Assembly: GCA_963580455.1 (NCBI GenBank)
Contig: OY756965.1
Span: 3,298,501-3,362,500, forward strand
Length of the DNA: 64,000 nucleotides
Reading direction: 5' to 3'
Source of the DNA: Euonymus europaeus
Taxonomy: Eukaryota > Streptophyta > Magnoliopsida > Celastrales > Celastraceae
The position numbers and the translations under genes are program-made. This document shows positions 36,995 through 52,848 of this stretch, one piece after another; within the stretch, counting starts at the first letter, position 1; each line of letters starts with the position of its first letter. Under the pieces are notes generated by a model. It was not told the origin of the DNA. It ran no database searches and worked only from the letters and a program-made list of their open reading frames with translations.

Positions 36995-38502
36995 TGTAGA
37001 ATTAGAGATGTTAAAAATATCCGTACCCAACGGTCAATGGGTATCCGCTCCAAATCATATGAGTATGACCCGTTAATTAATGGATCGGGTAACGAATATG
37101 GGCATTTTCATGAAAAATAGTGGGGCGGATACCGAGACAGGTTTGTCGAAATCCAACCCGCCCCATACCCGTATGTATTATTAATTATATATATATTATT
37201 TTTAATATGTATGTTATTATTTTTATTAGGAAAATATGCCCAGACCCCCCTAAACTATGGTGTATGTGCAAATACTCCTTTGAACTAATGTAAATGGCAA
37301 ACAGACTCCCAATATTGAGTTGACCGTTAAAGAAAACGGTCAACTCTCCCAAACTAAAGTTAATTTGACGTTAATTGTAATATTAAGACAGATAAAATGA
37401 TTAACATTAAAATTATTATTATTTTATGAGTAATTACAAATAGGGAAATATGCCCAGACCCCCCAAACTATGGTGTATGTGCAAATACCCCTGAACTAAC
37501 ATAAATGACAAACAGACCCCCAATATTGATAATTTGTCACAAACTTCCCATGATAATTTGTCACAAGTTGGTCAGTCGAGCACCCCTCCAGAAATGTAAG
37601 CTCCAGCCCCTACTGTCAGAGCAGCAGCAACAGCAGCACCACCAACTGGTGCTTTAGGTTTGAAGCCTTTTGTTCCACTAAGGTCAAGAACAAAATCTCC
37701 AATTAAAATCTCTCAAAAAAACCCCAGAAAAGTACCTCATTGCCCTAAGATCCCCATTGTCAGACATTTTAAACGAGACTGAACTGAAGATCAAACTGAT
37801 TTTGAAGACAACATCATCCTTTTGTCTTGATAGTTCGGTAGGATTTGATAGTCGGGTAGGAATTGATAGTGAGAAACTGCTATGTATGTGACTGTTTGTT
37901 TTTGGACATGAGATTGTTCTTATGTTTCGATTTTCAGGACCGTGACAGTATGTTTCTGGACAAGATTATTGTTGTTGTTATGAATTTGGTCATTTTATAT
38001 TTTGTGCAAATAGCCCCCTATAGTTTCTGTTTTGTGCGAATATCCCCCAATGTATTGACAATTATTTATGTTTTTAATCAGGTTTAGTAGAATTGACAGT
38101 TTTCTTTAACGTCAATTTAATATTAGGGGTCTGTTTGCCATTTACGTTAGTTCAGGGAATATTTGCACATACATCATAGTTTGGGAGGTCTGAGAATATT
38201 TCCCCTTTTTATTATTATTTATAAAATTAATAAGATCAATTGAACAAATCAATAAAAAAATTTCATAGAAATATATAATTTGTGTATATATAATTTGTTA
38301 AATAAACGTAATTAATTATTTAATGTATAATATAAATAATTATGAAACTTATAAATTCACGGAGCGGATAAATATGCGGATACTTTCTGACCCAACAGGT
38401 ATGGGGATGGACAAATAATTAAAATATCAATAGATATTTTAACGGGTACGGGACGGGCGAACGGGAATCCGCCCAAACCCGCTGACACATCCTATGTAGA
38501 AT
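36995..38502. mobile_element. hAT-type element interrupted by a nested MULE
   Basis: The outer element spans 37003-38494, with ends TAGAGATGTTAAAAATATCC and, read from the right, TAGGATGTGTCAGCGGG. The perfect 8-bp duplication tgtagaat lies at 36995-37002 and 38495-38502. Removing the MULE and its 9-bp duplication leaves about 506 bp without coding capacity, rich in GGGT/ACCCG words, as is common near plant hAT ends. The right end lies 72 bp before the ATG of the Iojap-like gene, so it sits in that gene's proximal promoter or leader. Confidence 0.75.
37220..38214. mobile_element. Mutator-like element (family copy 2), nested in the hAT-type element
   Basis: The element spans 37229-38205 (977 bp) with the perfect 9-bp duplication tttttatta (37220-37228, 38206-38214). 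Its left TIR (37229-37346) matches copy 1 at 21096 and carries the same 12-bp-arm hairpin (37317-37346). An extra terminal-repeat copy lies inside the left end at 37443-37528. The interior (about 37560-37860, plus strand) contains Pro/Ala-rich coding-like remnants and the same 'aacgagactgaactgaagatc' stretch as copy 1, in inverted orientation. No usable transposase remains. Orientation is opposite to copy 1. Confidence 0.85.
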
Positions 38503-38574
38503 GGTGCCACTCAGAGTGGGCTGAACCCTTGGAAGGCAGAACTGGGAATTCTCGTTGATGTGCGGTGCAGGATC

Positions 38575-41178
38575 ATGTGGGCGGCTCTACGATCTCGATC
38601 GCTTTCTCTCTTGTCATCGTCGTCGAAAGATTCATATCCCCTAATCGGTCGCTCATGGAAGCTTGGTTTTCCAGGTCTCAATCACAACTTCACTTCTTCC
38701 GCGGTTGGCAATACCAGTAACACCGGGCTTCTAGACCTAGAAGAAGTGGAAAGGGTTCTCACTGATGTGAAGGCAGACAACGTGCAGGTGATACCTGCCA
38801 ATAAGGGCTGTGATTGGGCTGATTTCATGGTGATTGCCACTGGTAGGTCCGCCTGGCACGTCAAGAACATCGCTCAAGCCTTAATTTACAAGGTAGTTCA
38901 CATTTTCCCCGCTTTTTCCGCCTTTAATTGGAAGTAATGAGTACTAGCATAATCTGAGTCTTGAATTTTGGTTTATTTGCTTGTTGAAGATTCTATATGT
39001 TTTGTCGATGAATAACGGTTGATTAACTTGAGACATATTATGAGGCTGTTCCTAATCGATTGTCTGCCAGGAAAATTAAAGAGAAGCAAAAGAAAAGAGC
39101 GGATTTAGTATTTGTTTTGTCTGACATGCTTAGAGAAAGACTGAGTGAGGAAAACAGCTAAACCAGTAATGATGGATAAAAATTACTTTTTGTGTGTGTG
39201 GATAAAGAGCAGTTCTCAACCAGAGATATGAAAGAAGGAATGCAGAATCATATTTTCTCTTTGTTGAATGGCTAATGATAATGCAGGCCAAACAAAAGCA
39301 AAAGGGAGCTGGTAGAGTAGTACTACCCAGTGTGGAAGGACAAGAGGGAGGAAAATGGATTGTCGTCGACTCTGGTTTGTGTTCCAATTCCCACTCTTTA
39401 TTGCTAAGTTAGATTGGGTGTTTGTAAGCGATATTGCATCATAATAATAAAAAAATTCCATGACCAAACACAAAGGGTGACATGTTATTTTTTCAAACTC
39501 AAAACTTCAGATGGGATAAGGTTTGTTGCATCATTGTATGCCTATTCATTTGCAAATGGTTGCAAATGGGTTAGACTGGTGTCATGCCCTTATGTAAGCA
39601 TAGTTCTTTTTCATTTTAATGATTCTTACCTTGAAGGAATTGAGATTGACTTGAATTTTGCTAACTAGTATCTTAATTCTGATGTTTTTAAAGGAAGTTG
39701 ATGGCAACGATATCGCAACAAATACTAATTACAGAGAGTTATTTTTTCCCTTTAGGTAAGGTTATTGTTCATGCTCTTGATGAGAAAGCCAGGGCTTATT
39801 ACAATTTGGAAAGTCTCTGGAACACAGAAGCATCTCCAAAGGATCCAGTTCAGGTCAGTTTTTGGTTATATTTATAATGCTGTCACCGTGGTTGGTTTTT
39901 GCATACTTGCATGAGTACCCTATTCACGAAAATGCACACATTTGTTTCAGTTCTGTTTCTGAAAGCGTTTAGGTAAGCAGAAACATAGAACCCAGATTTG
40001 CATAAAATTGTTACGAGAGGAATTATTGAAGTTAGGGCAAGACATCTCAAGCTTTTATTGATGTAGCCAAATATTTGCTGGAAGATACTCAATAATATAT
40101 AAATTATCTTACGACAGATTGGGTGGTCTGTATAATGCGTCTCTGCAATGTAAGGGTCCAGTAAATCTACTTAGAGCAGAATATTGATATCAGGGCTGAA
40201 GGTGTTTGGCACAGCAACATGGAGTGCATTTTTTTGGTTGAGCTCCTTCTCGTTCACTTTAATGCTAAAAAGTTATGTGTTTGGGGCTGCGATGTGGTGG
40301 GTTCAAAGCATGTATTTTTAGTTAGAAGAACTTTACTATGCAATTGGTTACAATTGAGAAGCATCCCAAAAGTAGTAATTTTACATGTTAAAACCTCTTC
40401 AAGGTGAAGCAAATTTAGGTGCTTTTACAAGAGTCAGAAGAATAAAATAGAGTTAATAATAGCTAGGAAAAACTTGCACAGTTATGTAGTAATTTGAATA
40501 AAATTATTTTTGATATGGATAATAAAATGTACCAATTCTAAATAAAAATATATTTTTGTTAATGAAGTACTTCATTAAAGTCATCTTCTAGCAAAGAGAT
40601 CTTTATTTTTTCTGTAACTCTTTATTTTTTGTTTCTTTTTCTGAGCAGTTGTCAAGAGCTCTTTCATGCGATGAGATTGTATCTAATGTACTAGAATTAA
40701 GCCCCTCAGCAATTGTACTTGTGGCCTTTACCATCAAATTGGTGCTCTGTTCGTTATAATTTATTTTATCCTTAAAAAGGAATAAGGGAAGCTTTATAGA
40801 TGAGAGCAGGATGGGACCTTGCTTAGCTCAAAATTATTGGGGGGGTTGAGGGCATTCCGAACACAATGAATACAAACAGATGAACTCTTTTTGCTATGAG
40901 AATTTTAAAATGCTTCTGGATACCTTGATTATGATCAGTTTATCCTTGGAAATCTAATCCAATTGATTGGGAGACTATTAGTTGTCAAGTTTCGTAAGGA
41001 AAGAGGGCAGCTGTTATGCATCAAAGGTTGGGGAGAAATGTATTGAGAACTTGAACAAATTTTCCTCCTACATTAATTTTTTCTCTTTTTTTTTTTTCCT
41101 GTTCAGGATTTGGAGAAGGCATTTGTGAAGATTCGTCCAAAGAACAATTCTAAGAAGCGGGTGCAGAGAAGTGCTTAA
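38575..41178 (+). CDS. Iojap-related / RsfS ribosome silencing factor, probably mitochondrial
   Basis: RsfS/Iojap proteins bind the large ribosomal subunit (protein L14 in bacteria) and act in subunit joining or assembly in bacteria and organelles. Four exons: 38575-38892, 39287-39374, 39756-39853 and 41107-41178, giving 191 residues with all junctions in frame. Residues 1-45 are rich in Arg/Ser/Leu with few acidic residues, fitting a mitochondrial presequence. The family core runs from about 52 to 170: [71 protein letters not shown]. The tail is Lys/Arg-rich. The ATG at 38575 was chosen because the preceding in-frame codon run starts only with GTG and the presequence begins MWAALRSRS. The upstream boundary abuts a transposon nest. 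Confidence 0.9.
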
Positions 41179-42528
41179 GTCGCCTTAAATGGGGGAGATG
41201 AAGACATCTGTAGTTCTCCATCTCCAGAACTTAGTCTCTCTGAGCAATTTTGTGCCCATAACAAAGAAAAAATGGAGGAAGGCGAGCATGATATTTTCCT
41301 CTTCACATCAGGATAGGCATGTTGTTTATGTAGACTGTAGCTTTGTTTTTCTTGGTAGATAAAGTTGCTCTTGGAGAGTTCATTGAAGTGGAACTGTCCA
41401 CATTCATTGAACTGTATAAGGGAAAGTTATGATTTAGCACGAATGAATCCAATTGCACCCTGTACTTTTGTTTGTATCCCTAAATTTTGTTTGATGTATA
41501 CTGTTAGTCTTGATTGTCAAAAACTGTTTATCTTAACGGAAATAGGTGTCTATCTTAATGGAAATAGGTGATGTGGATCACTTAAAGCTCGACTTGTGAT
41601 AAAACATAATTTTTTAACCAATAATAAATTTATATTATGCCATAAATAAAGTGTAACGCCGGTGAAATTTAACATAAATGTGATAGAAGGACTAATAGTA
41701 TTCTAGTATTCTTTTTTCGAAGTTGAGGAGATAATTTGATCCAAATAAAACACATGGTACAATTGGATCATTTCGTAAATGTTCTGGATGCAATTCATAA
41801 CTTTTTCAAATAACTACTTGCAAGTTTTAAAAGATTTTTCTTTGGAGCAGTCAATGACAAGAGAGACCAAATCTTTAAATACGATTCTTGTAAACGAGTT
41901 TCTACTTTCTGGTAAGCCTTTTTTCCAGGTATAGTTTAAACATTGAGGCTCTCTATACAAGAAAGAAACATTGCTAAAAGAAAAGGGGAAAATGGCCCAA
42001 CTGCGTCATTGCAGTCACTACAAATCAAAGCAAACTGGTTGGAGAGTTGAGCAGAACAACCTAAAGCAAAGTCTGCTTTGATTATGTAATTACAATAAAC
42101 ACTCTCGACTCCCATCAATATTATCAAATATTGCCAGCCACTCCACGTTGTCGCAACCAAATGACCGAGTTAGCTGGGGATGAATCCTTCTAAATGATCG
42201 ATCGATCGAGTTAGTTGGGGATCGGTTCAGGGTATATGCAGTGGAAACTGCAGATAGTCCCGATAATTTCCATTGCAATATGTTTTAAAGTGCGAGACGC
42301 GCTATTTTTGAATTTTAAAAAACAGATCAAACAAATAGTTTAGAAACTGCAGACCCTCCCATTCAGTTAGGGATAAATCCTTTTAGATGACCAAGTTGAC
42401 TGAGAATAATCGTTTTAACCTGGGTACTGGTGTATGGTAATTAAACACAAAAGTCACCCAAGCTGCTCAAGTCCATTGATCATGATTTTTTTTAAGGATA
42501 AAATATATTTATTATGCTCTATATTTTA
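41179..42528. other. Iojap-like 3' UTR and intergenic DNA
   Basis: The first 200-400 bp are probably 3' UTR. The rest has no gene. Around 42150-42420 are short repeated words 'tagttggggat-ga/cggt' and 'gatcgatcgatcgag' without clear structure. Confidence 0.45.
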
Positions 42529-44784
42529 GGGCTAGTTTGGTAGAGAGGTTGACTCAGAGATTATAAGCTGGTGTATAAGCTGTTAAAATAAGCTAGTATA
42601 TAAGCTATCAAAATAAGCTACTTTAAGCTGTGTACGTGTTTGGTTGTATTAATTTGTTCATAGAGTAAAAGCTGTCAAATTACCAATAAGGGTATTTAAA
42701 GAAGTTTAATAATAATACATAGCAAATAAGTTTATAATTATAATAAAATGAGATTTTTAAAATATTTAATGTAAATATAACAATCCATGCATAAAATTTA
42801 AAAATATCCATGAAAATTTTCAAAATAACACGAGAAATATTGATGTTTCATACATATTTAACATTAATCCCACACCTAAGTAGTCATACGATAATGGTAA
42901 AACTATCTAGCAATCCTATCCCTAATAATGCCCATGTTGCTATCATCACTCAACTCACCACCATCTACTGCTGAAGCTCCACGAGAAGTCTCTGCCACAT
43001 CCCCCGAAGAACTGTCTGCGTCCTCATCCGTATCCTCAAATTCCTCATTAGTTGCAGTCCTCATCCTAATGTAGTTGTGTAGGGCGCAACATGCTATCAC
43101 AATGTCCGCCTGCCTTGGGTACAGATAAGATGTCATCGAAGTCAATAACTTCCACCTTTTCTTGGTTACTCCGAACGTCCTCTCAATGACATTACGCAAG
43201 GATGAGTGCTTATGGTTGATAGTTCACGTGGGCCACTTGCACGCCTCCTACTTCTCCAATATGATAGATGATATCGCTCTCCTTTATAAGGTGCAAGATA
43301 GTCAATCTTGTTCGCTTAACCCGCATCTACTAAATAATATTTTCCTGCAAAAAAAAAAATGTAAGTAGATAGCAGTTTAGGTGTGAAAAAAAAATCCTAC
43401 ACAAAAATAAAAATTCAATCAAACGTGCGGGTGGATGGGGAAAGTTAAAATCAGCTTTGTTTTGAACATACTGCAATACTCTTGCATCATGTGCAGAGCC
43501 CTCATAACCTGCAGCTACAAACAAATATAGCATGTCAAAATCACATGCTGCCAAAACATTCTGAGATGTGAACCCCTTTCTGTTGATAAATGGCAACTGC
43601 ATACTCCGACCCACAACTGCTTGTATATGAGTTCCATCAATAGCACCAATAGCATTTTTGAAAGGTCGTAGCTCGGGGGTAGTCCTAATTCTTGCAGGAA
43701 CTTCATTGAACTGGTTATGTAAATTGAATCATATGCACATATATATGAATGCAATTAAAAAACTGATGTTTAAATAAGGAATTGATTGCAGAAAAAGAAG
43801 TAAATAAAAAGTTCAGTCAAGTTGATGAGATAATAAAATATATAAGATGACAATATACATAAAGAAAATAGCTACAAAAGGAAAATGAAACTTGTAACAT
43901 TGCAGAAAGTGATTCATTAGATGAAAGACAAATGTTATCTACCTAACTAGAATAAAGCACAGGATAAAGCAAACAGTAATTTAAAATCAAGAAGCCCATT
44001 ATGCTCAAATGAAATTATAATGATTCTCCATCAAAGTAAACTAACAAAAGACTCCTAATCTCACTTAAAAAAACAAAAAACATATTACTTCAGAGATAGG
44101 AGATTCATCACTCACCCATAAAAACAAAGATATACAACAATAATATTCGAGGAACTTGAACACTTTCCCTAGGCTCATAGTGTTAATTGTCAGTGGATTG
44201 ACAGACATGAATTTATATCGTCACATCACTTATACTCCTCTCATCGACACCACCCAAATCAACAAACCATACAAAAGAAAACGAAGAGGAAAAAACGAAG
44301 ATAGATACAGAGACAAGCAATGGCAAAGGATGACAAACAACACAGAGCCCTCAAGTTAAAGATGACAAACACAGTGGGCATAGGTTCAAAAATCACATAC
44401 CTGTGTTGGCGATTATTGTTGCAGAAGACTGTCGCAGCTCTACCTAGGGTTTGAAAATCTATGAGAGAATATCGACGATTCGTCAATCCATACAACAATG
44501 AACGAAAAAGAAGAAAGAAGATGGCAAAAAGAGAAGGAAATCGCCATACCTTTGTCGCAGGGGAGAGACGCAGGGGAGAGACCAGTGTGCGGCGAGACAG
44601 TAGACGTGAGAGGTAGTGAAGGGATTAGGCTAGGGCATGAGAAAATAATCTCACGGAGGGAGCGGAGATATATCCGATAGCTTGTGATAGCTTTTACGCG
44701 ATATTTTTAAGCCTGTTGGTGAGGTAGCTTATGATAGCTTTTTAAGCCAGCTTAATAAGCTACTATCCTCTCTACCAAACGGAG
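42529..44784 (-). mobile_element. Decayed PIF/Harbinger element
   Basis: Left end GGGCTAGTTTGGTAGAGAGG (42529) and right end, read inward, CTCCGTTTGGTAGAGAGG (to 44784) form terminal inverted repeats. Subterminal regions on both sides are full of AGCTT/ATAAGCT repeats, common in plant PIF/Harbinger elements. The interior encodes a broken HARBI1-type transposase on the minus strand. The expected 3-bp TTA/TAA duplication is not clean (tta left, taa right). No Myb-like second ORF was recognised in 43755-44660. Confidence 0.75.
42903..43711 (-). pseudogene. PIF/Harbinger (HARBI1-like, DDE_4) transposase pseudogene
   Basis: On the minus strand the parts read, in order, TTPELRPFKNAIGAIDGTHIQA (43690-43625 area), FINRKGFTSQNV, AGYEGSAHDARVL, then, after an intron-like gap, a segment beginning GKYYLVDAG, and finally RNVIERTFGVTKKRW with CCALHNYI. 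These are the conserved D, D and E neighbourhoods of plant PIF transposases. It is disabled: an in-frame TAA follows VDAG, a frame change lies just before RNVIERTF, and the N-terminal third is absent. The C-terminal acidic Ser-rich tail ends at 42903. Confidence 0.8.
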
Positions 44785-44788
44785 TAAT

Positions 44789-44826
<38 letters not shown>
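44789..44826 (+). repeat. (ACCCTC)n microsatellite, about six units
   Basis: Perfect hexanucleotide tandem repeat immediately outside the right end of the PIF/Harbinger element. Confidence 0.9.
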
Positions 44827-45156
44827 GATTATAAAATGAAAAAGTAGTAGTTAAGATACTGTTTAGCCAAGTCCAACTCTTTAAAGAGAGTGGACTGGTC
44901 CAACTACCCGCGACACATGACACAGTCCGGCCCTTTTAGTAACCAACCACCAATACCCGCCAAGGGAGAAAAAAAAGGCCCTTGACATAGATAGCTCACA
45001 CAAACTTCGTTTCCATCGCCACTGCTAACCGTTTCCGGAGCTTCCAAAGAAAAACTTCACTCTCCACTTCATAAAATCAAACGAAAGCTTTCATTTCTGG
45101 CTTTTACTCTTTATTCTTCTTCCATTCTCTCAGGACGGAGACTCTCCGGGACTCTA
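44827..45156. promoter_or_regulatory. FabG promoter and 5' UTR region
   Basis: Intergenic DNA between the PIF element and the FabG ATG. The last 100 bp are pyrimidine-rich (ttcttcttccattctctcag), as in many plant leaders. The transcription start and TATA box were not assigned with confidence. Confidence 0.45.
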
Positions 45157-50884
<5,728 letters not shown>

Positions 50885-51284
50885 GCCAGCGATGCAACCT
50901 GCCTGGTGAAGTTGGTGGAGACCATTCTAGCTTCAGGATCACAGTGCTAGTTTGGGGATGACTATGCCAGCGGAGGTTCTCTTAAGTCAGTTTTGACTAA
51001 TAATGAAGTAATTAATTGAGTAATTTACAGAACTTTACTGCACATGTTTCTGAATCCAAACAAGAACTGCATAACGGGTTTTTTGGACCGAGTTTTTGAC
51101 AATTATAGGAATGAGGTTCTTGCAATCAAACTCTTGTATCATTATGGTTTAAGCTGTACACTGAGAACTAGTTTCTAATTCTCGCCTAAAATTGCACCAG
51201 TGGGTCTTCACTTTTGTTGGAAAGGTGACTTGGGCTTGAAGAATCGTGCGCAAAACTGACCGCTGAGCTACCATCTGAGCTACT
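50885..51284. other. FabG 3' UTR region
   Basis: Non-coding sequence after the FabG stop. It is probably the 3' UTR to around 51170. It borders the transporter remnant on the opposite strand. Confidence 0.45.
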
Positions 51285-51980
51285 GGCCACTGTGTAATAG
51301 ATGGGCTGAAAGTGGATACCGGTCGAACCGCCTTCCGGGTAGCATTTTGTGCATTTCAAACAGTTGCCAGAGTGTATAAGCCTATAAGGTAATCGATTAT
51401 CCATGACAGAAGCATTATAGTCGGGATTCTTACATTATAATTCAGTCTTCAGTTTCTTGTCTCCAATCTAAACGAGACCAGGCCCCTTGAGATTACGGAG
51501 TCGAAGCTTCTAACCAAAATCCAATGCATGTTTCCCTAGTTCATGGCACCGGCTGAACTGCTTTTGTTGAAACGATATAATCAGAAAATTCAGATAGATA
51601 TTACCTCGAGTCTGTAACAAAAATCAGAACAAGAAAACAACCGGATTATCAAGTTGAGTAGATGGCTGAGTTAAGAACTAGGTATTTTTAAGACGATTTC
51701 GTGGTTCTCCCTCTAAATTGTGCTAGCAGTGAATAGTTATGTTAGTTCACTCCAATACCCAGATCCAACTACTCAAAATACATAGCCAAAGTATTCATAC
51801 ATACCATCCAAGCTCAGACATGGCAAATGGAAGACCAAGAACACCAGCTCCAACCATGGCAGTGACGTTGTGGAAAGCAGAGTGCCACCATTTTGCATTT
51901 CTGTTACCAGTAATTGGAAGCCGATCATCATCTCCTTCTTCCTTGCATCATCCTTTTGTTTCTCATCAATCAATCATTGC
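51285..51980 (-). pseudogene. Decayed LHT-type amino-acid transporter (lysine/histidine transporter-like)
   Basis: Two diagnostic pieces lie in order on the minus strand. The first (51975-51805) reads [20 protein letters not shown], then [19 protein letters not shown], the opening of LHT/AAP-family transporters including the first membrane segment, and ends at a GTATGT donor. The second (about 51460-51290) reads LSWII...YTLWQLFEMHKMLPGRRFDRY, the next exon of the same family. A one-base frame change lies before the LPITG block, another between LSWII and YTLWQ, and a stop follows soon after RRFDRY. The remaining roughly 300 residues are missing. The former gene would have been convergent with FabG. 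Confidence 0.78.
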
Positions 51981-52848
51981 CATGCTTTCTCAACTATATA
52001 TATCTATCTATTTTTAGATTCTTATCTTATATCTTATAATATAATAATAATAATGATACTTGGTGGATTTCTCAACTATATATATCTATCTATTTTTATA
52101 TTCTTATCTTATATCTTATAATATAATAATAATAATGATACTTGGTGGATTTCTCGCTCTTATGCAGCGAGTTTCATAGTTCAGCCGATATGTATATATC
52201 ATTGAAGTGGTTGAGTTAGTTATATCAAAGCTATTGTTGAAATGAAGATTGACTTATTTGCTTCAGAGTTATTGTTGTTGATGTGAATTAGCGTAGGCTG
52301 GAGTGATTCATTTATTGGTGTGCTCAGACAACATCTTCTCATGTGAAGACATGCAAGTCATTGGCAGCAAAGGATTTGTTATGATAAATTGAAACATATA
52401 CTGAATACTTAGATAAATTGAAACATACACTGAATATGAATAATTGATGTACTTAAGTTGAAATAATTATAATCTAATTTCATAGGTTGGTCGCTTGATA
52501 GATTCGATAATTTTTTTTCCGAGTTGAACCACTATTAGGCCTGCCGCAAAGCACTGGCACCTTCCTAATAGAATTTGAAGAGAACAGTTTCTTCTCTCGA
52601 ACATGAAAGAGAGAAAAAAATTACATGAATATCTCCAAAAATGGAGATCAAGGAATCAAAAGCCCTTTTTTTTTTTATGTAAACCTTCTTTCGCATTGTT
52701 CTTACAATAATTACAGTGTACACACTATATCTGCAAAATCAAAGCTAGTGCAAGTTCAAGTTCCAGAGAGCTAAAGTTTAGAATCATCATACTTTTTCTC
52801 TAATGTTCTTATGATCTTAACCGATATTCAATCTTTTGAACATTCAAA
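51981..52848. other. Intergenic DNA with an 82-bp tandem duplication
   Basis: No gene apart from the duplication at 51989-52152. Positions 52600-52848 probably belong to the 3' UTR of the ankyrin gene. Confidence 0.5.
51989..52152 (+). repeat. 82-bp perfect-to-near-perfect tandem duplication
   Basis: Units 51989-52070 and 52071-52152 differ at one visible base (tttttagatt against tttttatatt). The unit contains (ATA)n and tatatc repeats and ends tggtggattt. High identity indicates a recent event or an assembly artefact. Confidence 0.9.
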
